NCBI RefSeq assembly: GCF_040719145.1
Contig: NZ_JBFDUZ010000005.1
Span: forward strand, 1 to 64,000
DNA: 64,000 nucleotides
Source: Paenibacillus sp. JQZ6Y-1
GTDB taxonomy: Bacteria; Bacillota; Bacilli; Paenibacillales; Paenibacillaceae
Direction of reading: 5' to 3'
This document shows positions 54,998 through 63,862 of the stretch, piece after piece. The position numbers were made by a program, and so were the translations under genes. Under the pieces are notes generated by a model. The model made no database searches, was not told where the DNA came from, and worked only from the letters and a program-made list of their open reading frames with translations. Position 1 is the first letter of the stretch, and each line of letters begins with the position of its first letter.

Positions 54998-56725
54998 ATG
55001 AAGCTGCATCGGCAGTTTTTGCTGCTGCATTCACGGTACGGAGAGCAGCAGATCAATCCGGTAACGCTGGATGAAGTGGCGGAGGTGCTGGAGTGTACGC
55101 ACCGCAATGCACTGACTATTATCGGGCGTATGCGACAGCAGGGCTGGATCGATTGGCAATCGCAGCGCGGTCGTGGTAAGCGGTCGCTGCTGATCTTTGC
55201 GGTACTGCCAGAACAGATTGCGCTGGAATCGATGATGCACACGATTCGGCGTGGGGATATTCGTACCAGTATTGACCAGATTCGGCAGCAGGCACGTTCG
55301 CCAGAGCTGGACGGGCAATTGCAGGAGTGGCTGCTGTCATACTTCGGTGCGCATTCAGAGATGCAGCAGGATCGGCAGATTGATCGACTGCGTTTGCCGA
55401 TTCGGCAGCAGATTCACACCGTCGATCCGCTGTATATGAATTTGCTGGCAGAGTCGTTTGTGTGCAGTCATATTTTTGACGGATTGGTGCGCAAGGACAG
55501 TTCAACTGGCATGATCATGCCGCATCTCGCTCATGCGTGGGAAGTGGATGAGGCGCGCACAGGTTGGACGTTTTATTTGCGTAAGGATGTACTATTTCAT
55601 CATGGGCAGACGCTGACAGCGGACGATGTGGTGTATACCTTTCAGCGGCTCATGAATAGCTCGCAGCCGTCGCTGTATCGATTTATTTTCCGGCAATTGG
55701 AGCATGTGCAGGCGCTGCATGATACGGCTGTCCATATTCAGCTGCGTCAGCCGAATGAATTGTTTGTATCGTTTCTGTGTACCAGTCGGGCAGTCATCGT
55801 GCCGCAGGGCTTGAATCGACGACCGGAACTGGAATTTGGGCTGCGCCCAAGTGGAACCGGACCGTTTCGACTAGTGGAGCGTGAGGAGAATGTGGTCATG
55901 CTGGAAGCATTCAAGCCTTATTTTCAAGGGAGACCGCATCTGGATCGAGTAGAGATTGTACATATTCCGTGGCGGTCGCGCCGATTGGAGGACGATGCAG
56001 AGGGAATAAGCGATCCGGTATCGCCGTTTCAGGTCATTCCTAATCCGGCAGCGACCTCGCAGCCCAATACATGGAGTCAGCTGCCTTCGCCAGTATCCGT
56101 GCGTAAGTTTGTTACGTTCAATACGGAAAAGAATGGACCGCTGCAACAGCCAGATGTACGGCGGCATATTTGTGAGTGTTTGCAGGGTTGGGATGGAGAG
56201 GATATGGAAGTGAACGCTACTGAGAGGGATAGCACGGCGCCCATCATCGCAGAACAGACTTTCTGTCTTCGCATGTTGACCATTCCACAATATCGGCGCG
56301 ACGCGAATCGGATTGCCGACAGACTGCGTGGGGCGGGATACGATTGCGAAGTGCGTTCGGTGCCAGTCGAGCATTTCAAAGGCGATGTACGGCTGGAATC
56401 TGATCTCATCCTCTTCTCCCTTATCCGTGATCAGGATGAGCAGCTGCGATTGTACGATCTGTATGAAACCTTATCCGGTCACGTCGAGCGACATACACAG
56501 ATTGATATTGAACATCGGTTGCACGACATTCAGCGCCAGCCCGATCCGCAGCGACGCATGGAAGGATTTGAGGATATTCAGCAGCGACTTATTAGCAGTC
56601 ACCAGCTACATGTGCTGTATGAAAAGTCCGTACAAACCGCGTATTTACCTACCGTGCGCGGCATCACATTTAACAGCCAAGGCTGGGTCGATTTGCGGCA
56701 TATCTGGTTTCCACCACAGCTGTAA
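54998..56725 (+). CDS. SgrR-like transcriptional regulator with solute-binding domain
   Basis: 575 residues. The N-terminal ~115 residues are an SgrR-type HTH (VTLDEVAEVLECTHRNALTIIGRM with RGRGKRS after it), followed by an oligopeptide/nickel-binding SBP_bac_5 region (~130-500; MPHLAHAWEVDEARTGWTFYLRKDVLFHHGQ, PSGTGPFRLVE). Enteric SgrR senses sugar-phosphate stress and activates sgrS; no SgrS RNA or target operon was found nearby, so the ligand and targets are unknown. No signal peptide, so the binding domain is cytoplasmic. ATG 54998 with AAAAGGAG at ~8 nt, favoured over a GTG at 54989. Confidence 0.88.
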   Translation: MKLHRQFLLLHSRYGEQQINPVTLDEVAEVLECTHRNALTIIGRMRQQGWIDWQSQRGRGKRSLLIFAVLPEQIALESMMHTIRRGDIRTSIDQIRQQARSPELDGQLQEWLLSYFGAHSEMQQDRQIDRLRLPIRQQIHTVDPLYMNLLAESFVCSHIFDGLVRKDSSTGMIMPHLAHAWEVDEARTGWTFYLRKDVLFHHGQTLTADDVVYTFQRLMNSSQPSLYRFIFRQLEHVQALHDTAVHIQLRQPNELFVSFLCTSRAVIVPQGLNRRPELEFGLRPSGTGPFRLVEREENVVMLEAFKPYFQGRPHLDRVEIVHIPWRSRRLEDDAEGISDPVSPFQVIPNPAATSQPNTWSQLPSPVSVRKFVTFNTEKNGPLQQPDVRRHICECLQGWDGEDMEVNATERDSTAPIIAEQTFCLRMLTIPQYRRDANRIADRLRGAGYDCEVRSVPVEHFKGDVRLESDLILFSLIRDQDEQLRLYDLYETLSGHVERHTQIDIEHRLHDIQRQPDPQRRMEGFEDIQQRLISSHQLHVLYEKSVQTAYLPTVRGITFNSQGWVDLRHIWFPPQL

Positions 56726-57004
56726 ATGGCAGCAACGGTACAATCCATTGGATATCGCTGAGGCTTTGTCCCTGCGGCAAGTCACCAGAAGGAGCAGAGG
56801 AAGCTGAGGGGTATGCCTACGTTTGCATGTTAGCTATTCTATCCAAAGGAGCATGCAGTCAGATAGCATCATTCGGGTCTTAGCTCCCTACTTTGTCTGC
56901 TTGTTGAATGACTGGAATTCCTACCAATTCGGATAAAGCCGAGCAAGGTAATGGTCGCATGGGTAGTACTTTTTTACTGCACTCGATTCGTCTGATTTTT
57001 GGCT

Positions 57005-57029
57005 GTTTACTGGAAATCCCCTCGGGTAA
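57005..57029 (+). promoter_or_regulatory. Sigma-B-type general stress promoter
   Basis: GTTTAC (57005-57010), 13-bp spacer, GGGTAA (57024-57029): close to the sigma-B consensus GTTTAA-N13-15-GGGTAT. It lies ~70 bp before the GsiB-like start, giving a short leader with AAGGAG. The stretch 56726-57004 contains no gene. Whether this organism has sigma-B or another stress sigma factor cannot be judged from the window. Confidence 0.65.
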
Positions 57030-57097
57030 TAACATAACGTGGCGCTGACACAGCACACCGAATATCAAGAAAAATTCTGACAAGGAGTGAATAGAAA

Positions 57098-57436
57098 ATG
57101 GCAAACAACAACAGCAATAACAACAACGGCAAAATGAGCAGAGAAGAAGCAGGTCGCCTTGGTGGAGAAGCCACTTCTAAAAATCACGACAAAGAATTTT
57201 ATCAAGAGATCGGTCAAAAAGGTGGACAAGCAACATCCGATTCCTACGGTAAGGAATTTTATCAGGAAATCGGTGAAAAAGGCGGAGAAGCAACAGCCAA
57301 GTCTCATGACAAAGAGTTCTATCAAGAGATCGGTAGCGAGGGCGGGAAAGCCCGTAGTGATTCTGATGGAATGAGTCGCGAGGAAGCAGGACGCAAAGGC
57401 GGACAAGCACGCTCCAAAAACAATAACAACGATTAA
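57098..57436 (+). CDS. GsiB-like general stress protein with KGG repeats
   Basis: 112 residues, very hydrophilic, with four ~20-residue repeats (residues ~20-100) of the type DKEFYQEIGQKGGQATS, each ending in GGxA. Asn/Ser-rich ends. This is the KGG/stress-induced (group 1 LEA-like) repeat found in B. subtilis GsiB, a hydrophilin made in large amounts under stress, thought to protect proteins during desiccation or heat. A sigma-B-like promoter precedes it and AAGGAG lies 9-10 nt before the ATG. Whole-gene identity to gsiB is not claimed. Confidence 0.88.
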   Translation: MANNNSNNNNGKMSREEAGRLGGEATSKNHDKEFYQEIGQKGGQATSDSYGKEFYQEIGEKGGEATAKSHDKEFYQEIGSEGGKARSDSDGMSREEAGRKGGQARSKNNNND

Positions 57437-57574
57437 ACGAACGTCAAAGCAAGCCATCCGTAAAAAGAAAACCCATACCCCGGGAATGTAATAAGGATGA
57501 TCGTATGACCGATACAGAAGTCCAACGGAGGGCATCTGTAACGGGCAAGATGAGATCGATACAACGCACGGGCT

Positions 57575-57612
57575 AACAAGAGAACTCTGTGATGCAGAGT
57601 TCTCTTTTGTTG
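57575..57612. terminator. Terminator after the GsiB-like gene
   Basis: ACAAGAGAACTCT paired with AGAGTTCTCTTTTGT, 6-nt loop, T-rich tail; symmetric flanks. ~140 bp after the stop. Confidence 0.85.
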
Positions 57613-57754
57613 TGTACTGCATTTGGCAGCATGTGAAGTGGTAGAACAGTGGCTTCATTGTATTGGAATAAAAGCTTTCCACCAGCTTATTTAAAGTAAG
57701 ATCATTTGTGGAACGATTTGGGAGCGGGCGAATATTAAAGCAGCGTAGCGCAAC

Positions 57755-57787
57755 GAAAAACCCGTCCTTGAGAGCGGACGGGTTGAA
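57755..57787 (-). terminator. Terminator of ansA
   Basis: AACCCGTCC paired with GGACGGGTT around a short loop, followed on the reverse strand by TTTTTCG. ~115 bp after the ansA stop. The stretch to 57900 holds nothing else. Confidence 0.85.
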
Positions 57788-57899
57788 TTGATTTGGACAA
57801 ATAATTTTATATGCTGTATCTTACCAATGAAACTCAGCAGATTCATATTCTATATAGGATGACGTTGCCCCTACACTGCTCCAAGAAGCAAAAGATCAC

Positions 57900-58904
57900 T
57901 TATTTACGTTCAGGTAATGTAATTTCGTCTACATAATTGGTAGCCATCATTTGCGCTACTTGCGCCGGGTCTTGCGTTTGACCGAGTACCCACATCATCT
58001 TGGTCGTTAGCGCTTCCGTTGTCATATCATAACAAGGGATTACGCCTTTTTCCAATGCGCGTTGACCGACCTCGTAGATGGTTAGATCGCCGCCTTCGTA
58101 CAGACATTGCGTCGTTACGACGATGCTAACGCCCTTTTGCACCAATTCTTCGATCTTGTCGATCAGATTGATTTCCTTGAATGGTACACCGCCCATGCCG
58201 AAGCCCTCGACGATAATACCGCGATACCCTAGCTGATGCACCGCATCGAAAATGTCCGGTCGCATCCCCGGAATCAGCTTGATCAGAAACACATCTGGTG
58301 AGTAATGGTCGTTATAGCTATGCACTGGCGGATGCGAGATTGCTGGAATCTCGTTATAACGGATATGGTCCTCTTCGAGATAACCGATATACGGATGATT
58401 GATGCTTTCAAAGGCATCGTAGCTTTTCGTTTTAACTTTGGAAGCACGGGCGCCGTTAATAATTTTGCCATTGAATACGACAAATACACCGGTCAGCTCG
58501 CTAGATGCTGTACGGAACGCATCCTTGATATTTTTACGGGAATCACTGTATTCCGCCAGCACAGACACCTGCGAACCGGTAATCACAACCGGCTTGTCCA
58601 GCTTGCCCAACATAAAGCTCAGTGCAGAAGCTGTATACGCCATCGTATCTGTACCGTGAGCAATGACGATGCCATCATAGGCAGGCAGCTGCTCATGCAC
58701 GGTGCGAGCAATGGTCACCCACTCTTCCGGCTGGATATTGGTGCTGTCGACACTCATTAGATTCATCGCTGCAATATGACAAATATCCTTTAATTCGGGT
58801 ACAGCTGCTACTACATTTTCCGCCGATTGGGTTGGCGTCAAACCATGACCTTCCGCCGATGAAGAAATCGTACCGCCTGTGTTGATAAACAAAATATTTT
58901 TCAT
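57900..58904 (-). CDS. ansA: L-asparaginase, type I
   Basis: 334 residues. The first catalytic Thr is Thr12 in NTGGTISS and the second catalytic triad is in AHGTDTMAY (Thr85-Asp86, residues 82-90); length and absence of a signal peptide fit the cytoplasmic type I enzymes. It hydrolyses asparagine to aspartate and ammonia. ATG 58904 has GGAGGG at ~9 nt. Single-gene unit; no aspartase gene or AnsR regulator adjoins it. Confidence 0.93.
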   Translation of the reverse strand: MKNILFINTGGTISSSAEGHGLTPTQSAENVVAAVPELKDICHIAAMNLMSVDSTNIQPEEWVTIARTVHEQLPAYDGIVIAHGTDTMAYTASALSFMLGKLDKPVVITGSQVSVLAEYSDSRKNIKDAFRTASSELTGVFVVFNGKIINGARASKVKTKSYDAFESINHPYIGYLEEDHIRYNEIPAISHPPVHSYNDHYSPDVFLIKLIPGMRPDIFDAVHQLGYRGIIVEGFGMGGVPFKEINLIDKIEELVQKGVSIVVTTQCLYEGGDLTIYEVGQRALEKGVIPCYDMTTEALTTKMMWVLGQTQDPAQVAQMMATNYVDEITLPERK

Positions 58905-59019
58905 TGCCCGCTTCCCTCCGTATCGTATACCTGACAACAACTAAATTTAACACTTTTACGTGGTGGTGTAAATTGATATATACGAATGAATATAAGGAAA
59001 ATGATACGGGCTTTGATAA

Positions 59020-59604
59020 CTATATCGTTTGATCCATGCGCGAATGCTCCATTTGCAAAAACTCATCCAATCGGCGCTTCTGATGCAAATGATGACGATA
59101 GTGCATCTCTGTCAGCATAAACCATTCTGTAGCGGTCAAGTCGCCAAGTCGTGGATGTCTAACCGTGTAATGGGACGGGATATGCTGTACTCGTGCTGCC
59201 AATGGCTGAATACGGCTACGTACCTGCTGTAGACCTGCTTGCAGCTGTTCTCGGCTCATAGGCTGCTGTGGAGTATATGCTGGATGGGGCGGTACTCGAA
59301 CTGGCTCAGGCGGAAAGGAGCCTTTTGCAAACAACATCGTGCCAATATCTGTTTTGCCCTGTGCTTCCGAATGAGTGGCGTTACCCTGAGCCTGCTCCTG
59401 CTGCTCCGATTGACGTATACATTCGTCAATATTGGCAAACTGCATACCCAGTGCGGAGCCGATCAAATGATTGTACATTTGCCCCAACGACCATTGCTCC
59501 TCGCCCGGCTTCCGTGTTAACTGCTCCATATCATACCGTGCCAGCTGTTCTGTATAGTACGTAATCGACTGCTCCAAGCGTTGTGCGACCATATTCATAT
59601 CCAT
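59020..59604 (-). CDS. DinB-like protein
   Basis: 194 residues with a DinB four-helix pattern: EQWSLGQMYNHLIGSALGM (first His) and LTATEWFMLTEMHYRHHLHQKRRLDEF (His-rich last helix). A Gln/Ala/Pro-rich insertion (~65-110) is unusual. ATG 59604 has AGAGGAGG ~9 nt upstream. It follows the WYL regulator on the same strand by ~116 bp, with a terminator in between, so regulation by it is possible but not shown. Confidence 0.83.
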   Translation of the reverse strand: MDMNMVAQRLEQSITYYTEQLARYDMEQLTRKPGEEQWSLGQMYNHLIGSALGMQFANIDECIRQSEQQEQAQGNATHSEAQGKTDIGTMLFAKGSFPPEPVRVPPHPAYTPQQPMSREQLQAGLQQVRSRIQPLAARVQHIPSHYTVRHPRLGDLTATEWFMLTEMHYRHHLHQKRRLDEFLQMEHSRMDQTI

Positions 59605-59695
59605 TTTCTTTTCCTCCTCTGTGTGTAAGTGGCGACTGCATCTAGAATAGTCTGCGCTACAAGCAGCCACCGCTTTACCTCATACATGAAGTATA

Positions 59696-59731
59696 TAAAA
59701 GAGCTACTGACAACAGCATGTCAGTAGCTTT
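59696..59731 (-). terminator. Terminator of the WYL regulator gene
   Basis: AAAAGAGCTACTGAC/GTCAGTAGCTTTT stem with a 7-nt loop; the right arm overlaps the stop codon of the regulator. T run on the reverse strand. Confidence 0.82.
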
Positions 59732-60668
59732 TCAGCATTTGATGAAGTTCTTGGGTAATTTCGGTGCGCAGCTCTTCCGGCTCCAATACGACTGCCCCGC
59801 TGCCCCAGCCGATAATTGTATGAATCACATCCTGAACCCGGCGCACACGCAGCGTCGCGACCGTGCCCTGATGCTCTTCCATCAAAGAGTCCAAGTAAAA
59901 GCTGCCGCCTTCTTTTAGCCGTGCCGCAATCGCTTGACTGACCTGTACCCTCACTTGGATATGGCGGTCATCTGGCGCTCGGTACTCATGAAATGCAAAG
60001 CCTTCTGGCCATACAAACTCCTGCTCCTGCATACTCAGATTCATCATACGTGACAGGCGAAAATGGCGAATCTGCTGCCGCAGCGTACAATATCCAACCA
60101 GCATCCAGCAGGTACGTGTCAACACTAGTCCGTAAGGTTCCACCGTGCGTAGCTGCCGACCAGAAGCAGCAAGAGACTCACCCGGTTTCACATACTCAAA
60201 CTGTATTCGTTTTCTAGCGGAAATGGCTTCGCAGATGAGCGGGATATGACGATTATCCTCTGGCAGTATATCGCCTTGCGTCCCGATCAGCCGAATAGAT
60301 TCACGAATCGCCGATGCTTGAACCAGCACCTCATCTGGTAAGACAAATGCCAGCTTATTCCCTGCCTGCTCCGCTTCCCGCTTATAATATCCGCCAAAAT
60401 GCTGCTTCACAAACTCTGTACCTAGCAGCGCGGCAACCGCTTCATTGGCCGTCAAGCTGACCGGTGGCAAAAAGTAGCCTTCCATCAGCGCATAGCCCTG
60501 TCCCGGTGAACCCATGAGCGGCACGCCCGACTCGCTTAGCGCCTGCATGTCTCTGTAAATCGTGCGTACGCTCGTCTCGAATGTATCCGCCAGATCCTGT
60601 GCCTTGACCATATGTGAACAACGCTGTAGTTCCAGCACAATCGCCAGCATGCGCTCTGTTTTGTTCAT
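59721..60668 (-). CDS. WYL domain transcriptional regulator (YafY/DeoR-like)
   Basis: 315 residues. N-terminal HTH (~1-60: LADTFETSVRTIYRDMQAL) followed by a linker and a WYL domain (~140-225: YVKPGESLAASGRQLRTVEPYGLVLTRTCWMLVGYC, ending RHFRLSRM) and a WCX-type C-terminal part (~235-315). Such regulators sense small ligands or nucleic acid via the WYL pocket, and some relate to DNA damage or phage response. GAAGGGAGA precedes the ATG at 7-9 nt. The target is not evident. Confidence 0.9.
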   Translation of the reverse strand: MNKTERMLAIVLELQRCSHMVKAQDLADTFETSVRTIYRDMQALSESGVPLMGSPGQGYALMEGYFLPPVSLTANEAVAALLGTEFVKQHFGGYYKREAEQAGNKLAFVLPDEVLVQASAIRESIRLIGTQGDILPEDNRHIPLICEAISARKRIQFEYVKPGESLAASGRQLRTVEPYGLVLTRTCWMLVGYCTLRQQIRHFRLSRMMNLSMQEQEFVWPEGFAFHEYRAPDDRHIQVRVQVSQAIAARLKEGGSFYLDSLMEEHQGTVATLRVRRVQDVIHTIIGWGSGAVVLEPEELRTEITQELHQMLKSY

Positions 60669-61345
60669 CCGCCGTTCTCCCTTCTGATTCGTCGTGGTTT
60701 TTTGGATTGGTTATGGGTATTCGAATATCCATTATGTACAGCCTTATCTATTTCACATTACTCGTTAATCTTTTCAGAAATATAATAAGAACCGAATCCT
60801 TGTGGTTTATGCAATTAGTAGATCCAAAAGACACGTATCGCAAAAAACACCTGTACCTCTCCTTGTGAAAATTAAACAAGATAAGAATGCTTTTTGAGGT
60901 TAATCCCCTGTACATAGTGAAACAAGGTTTAGGTAAGTACTCATGAAGATTAAAAAATATCCTTACTAAATAATGGATAAATGTAAATTAAATCTATTAT
61001 CCACAAATGCATTCTAGGTATGTTTGTAATTTTTTCATCTGTAGCTGTGAAATCGAAGGCTTACCATTTTGATAAATAATTACAGCTTGCTAAACTTTAT
61101 TTACTTCAGCTAGGGTAGTTAAAAACTTTAGAAGACGCAGGGTTAAAATCCCATAAAATGTTGGTATGCTTATTCACCTCATATATTTTGTACTTTAAGT
61201 TTAAAGTTAAAATAACTATACTTTTTAATTTCGATAAATTCTATTAGGACTATATAGGATATTAAATGCAAGAATAGAGTGTTGGATAGTTTTCTCGCAA
61301 ATCTACATTCGACTACAACAACTATAAAATTCGGCTATTAAGGTA
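60669..61345 (+). other. AT-rich intergenic region before the defence cassette
   Basis: 677 bp without a supported gene. From ~60870 the base composition drops sharply in GC compared with the left side, marking the entry into an island that runs to ~63650. No direct repeats, integrase or tRNA were seen at this border. Confidence 0.55.
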
Positions 61346-61374
61346 TTGACTACAACTCGAGTAAGTGCTATAGC
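61346..61374 (+). promoter_or_regulatory. Candidate promoter of the CBASS-like operon
   Basis: TTGACT (61346-61351) and TATAGC (61369-61374) with an exact 17-bp spacer, about 100 bp before the first start codon. Confidence 0.62.
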
Positions 61375-61475
61375 GTAATTTGAAGCGAAACAGTATACTA
61401 ATAAAGTACATAAAAAACAATAATTTTCTTTGTGTTCCAAAAATTGTATTTATATTTGAAAGGGAGGTATGCTGC

Positions 61476-62084
61476 TTGACTAAAGCAGATTTTTTAAAGG
61501 TAGTAGCTTCACATGGATATGATATTTACTTTGGTGCGAAGAGGCATCTGGCTACATATGACATTATAGAAAAATTCCCGAAATCGATTGCGTTAATTGG
61601 TGTATGTATCGGGGTTGTTCAACTATGGAAGCCGAATCTTCCACACAATGATCTGATTTCAGTAGGCTTAGTATTAATTAGTATTCTTGCATATACGATT
61701 ACCCAGTATGATGCTGAAAAAGAGAAATATAACAATGTTGGTAAAGAGTTGATACGTCTATATAAAGAGCTTAAAGCGCTGTACTATAAGGCTAAAGGCG
61801 ATCAGAATTTTAATTATGAGCATTATGAGCTTGAACTAAATCGCATTTTGGATGAGTATAGTAACTTAGGTATATCAAAACAGATTTTTTTCTCTAACAC
61901 TCGTGCTCATATTACATTTTTTGGAGAATCACAAATTGAATGGATGAATGAGCAGCTAGAGTTTAAACTTTGGAAAGATAAGATTCCAGGAGTATATAAA
62001 ATATTGATTTATTTATTTTCAATATTAATTGCTCTCCTTATAGTCGGAGGCCTGGTTAAATTATTAATTGATTATCTAATATAA
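61476..62084 (+). CDS. SLATT-type transmembrane effector of a CBASS-like system
   Basis: 202 residues from a TTG start with GGAGG at 8 nt. Two adjacent membrane helices (~37-51 SIALIGVCIGVVQLW and ~60-76) are followed by a coiled-coil segment (~79-115, YDAEKEKYNNVGKELIRLYK) and a cytoplasmic region, with a third helix at ~174-196. The paired-helix plus coiled-coil layout is that of SLATT domains, predicted pore-forming effectors associated with CD-NTases. It is the first gene of the cassette, 12 bp before the cyclase. Expected role: membrane disruption on binding the cyclic nucleotide made by the partner. Codon use is AT-rich. Assignment is by architecture and context, not by search. Confidence 0.72.
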   Translation: MTKADFLKVVASHGYDIYFGAKRHLATYDIIEKFPKSIALIGVCIGVVQLWKPNLPHNDLISVGLVLISILAYTITQYDAEKEKYNNVGKELIRLYKELKALYYKAKGDQNFNYEHYELELNRILDEYSNLGISKQIFFSNTRAHITFFGESQIEWMNEQLEFKLWKDKIPGVYKILIYLFSILIALLIVGGLVKLLIDYLI

Positions 62085-62096
62085 AGGGGACAGAAA

Positions 62097-63518
62097 ATGC
62101 TAAAAGATTCATTTAAAGAATTTGCAGACGCTATAGCTGTAAACGTACAAAAGCTAACTGTAGATGGAACTGAAACAGAGGAGCAAAGTGATGATTCTGA
62201 CAAAGACGATCCTAAAATGTTGAGTCGGTATTATCGTATTGTTAATAAATTAAATGATACATACTGGCAAGAAGATGATGATCAAGATCATGGCCATATT
62301 ATAGGATCTTTAGGCAGAAAGACAGCTATTAAAGGAATTAGTGATATGGATATGCTCTTTGTATTGCCATCTGAAGTAAAAAAAGATTTTGATTCTCGAG
62401 AAGGAAATGTCCAGTCTAAGCTGCTGCAGGAAGTCAAAGGGCGAATTAAAGAAATCTATCCAAATACGATTGTACGTGGCGATGGACAAGTTGTTGTTGT
62501 TAGTATGAAAAGTGCTAAATGTGAAATTGAAGTCTGTCCAGTTTTTGAACGGACAGATGGAGCTTTTGATTATCCAGACAGCAATGATGGAGGGCGCTGG
62601 AAAAAAACGAATCCCATTCCTGAGGCTACAGAGTCGGAAATTATGATCGATCTTACAAATGCTCACTATCAAAATGTTTGTCGAATAATCCGAGCTTGGA
62701 AAAACAACAAAGGTTTTAAATTTGGAGGATTGTTAATTGATACGCTAGTGTATAACTTTTTTAAAGATGAGAGATATATACACTATCAGGAATGTGACTT
62801 TGATAGTTATTTACAGTTATTTATTGATCTATTTAAATACCTCAAAGATCAAGATGCAAATAAAAAATATTGGTTGGCTTTAGGTAGCCGCCAGCATGTG
62901 TATAAAAGCAACAGTAAATTTATTACTCGCGCTAAAAAAGCTTATAATAAACTAAATGGTTGTACGGAGGAAGACGATAATATTTATGAATTGTTACAAG
63001 ATGTTTTTGGTACCGCTTTCCCAGCACCTACGCTCATAACCAAAACTTCCAGTGCTACGGCTTCTTTCTCCAAATCCTTTAGTAATACCGAAGAATCCAT
63101 TACAAATATGTTTTCTGTTGATATTCGTTATGAGCTTGAAATTGATTGTGAGGTTGATCTTTCAGGTTATCGTAGAAAATCACTTCGTGAAATGCTTAGA
63201 AATACTCTTCAATTGCCTGCAAGAAAAACGTTAACTTTTAAGATTACGTACAATGAGTTTGAAGAAAAATATAAAAAAATACGCGTTGACGATCAGAAAA
63301 ATTACAACAGTTATCGTGTGTATTGGAAGGTCCTCAATCGAGGATCCGAAGCTAGAAGTAGAGATTGTATCCGAGGGCAGATTCGTTCAGGGAAAGAAAC
63401 CAAAGTAGAGGTTACTTCTTTCAAGGGCAAGCATATTGTAGAATGTTATATTGTCCATGATAATGTAGTAGTGGCTAAAGATCGTATTTTAGTACCTATT
63501 GATCCAAGTGCCATTTAA
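62097..63518 (+). CDS. CD-NTase with AGS-C sensor domain (CBASS-like)
   Basis: 473 residues. The nucleotidyltransferase core has G70-S71 in GSLGRKTAI and the metal pair D83/D85 in SDMDMLFVL; the third acidic position seems to be Glu143 or Glu145 in KCEIEVCPVF, in place of the more usual Asp. DYPDSNDGGRWKKTNP (158-173) and GGLLIDTLVYNFF (210-222) are typical of the SMODS-type family. The last ~130 residues (340-468; SYRVYWKVLNRGSEA, then CIRGQIR, KGKHIVECYIV) match the AGS-C domain, a proposed sensor. AAAGGGG precedes the ATG. Together with the SLATT protein it forms a type I-like two-gene CBASS. Nucleotide product unknown. Confidence 0.85.
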   Translation: MLKDSFKEFADAIAVNVQKLTVDGTETEEQSDDSDKDDPKMLSRYYRIVNKLNDTYWQEDDDQDHGHIIGSLGRKTAIKGISDMDMLFVLPSEVKKDFDSREGNVQSKLLQEVKGRIKEIYPNTIVRGDGQVVVVSMKSAKCEIEVCPVFERTDGAFDYPDSNDGGRWKKTNPIPEATESEIMIDLTNAHYQNVCRIIRAWKNNKGFKFGGLLIDTLVYNFFKDERYIHYQECDFDSYLQLFIDLFKYLKDQDANKKYWLALGSRQHVYKSNSKFITRAKKAYNKLNGCTEEDDNIYELLQDVFGTAFPAPTLITKTSSATASFSKSFSNTEESITNMFSVDIRYELEIDCEVDLSGYRRKSLREMLRNTLQLPARKTLTFKITYNEFEEKYKKIRVDDQKNYNSYRVYWKVLNRGSEARSRDCIRGQIRSGKETKVEVTSFKGKHIVECYIVHDNVVVAKDRILVPIDPSAI

Positions 63519-63596
63519 GTATAGATTTTAAAACACCTTTATCAACAGAAAATGTTAAATTTATTAGAGTAATATCTAACGCTGCATTCTATAAAG

Positions 63597-63637
63597 AACA
63601 GCACCTATGTGTCTATAGGTGCTGTTTCCATTTATAT
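63597..63637 (+). terminator. Terminator of the CBASS-like operon
   Basis: AACAGCACCTAT paired with ATAGGTGCTGTT, 6-nt loop, then a T-rich tail, ~80 bp after the cyclase stop. Confidence 0.85.
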
Positions 63638-63862
63638 TGTAATCGATATAATATCACTGAGTTTTAGATATACTGCTTCATAGTCACTCGCGTATACGAT
63701 CAGGACGCAAATTATTTATAATGACCTCTGATTTTGTGTGATCGATTCACCTGTTTTTCAAGTTATCTTAAAATAATTTTTTTTCACACCCAAGCATCAT
63801 ATATAAAGGCTTTTGACTGAAACGATTATAGGGTTCACATAACATAGTCGATACCCCATCAC

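Noticed and set aside
62310-62672. 120-residue ORF antisense to the CD-NTase
   Set aside because: No ribosome site; overlaps the conserved catalytic core of the forward gene.
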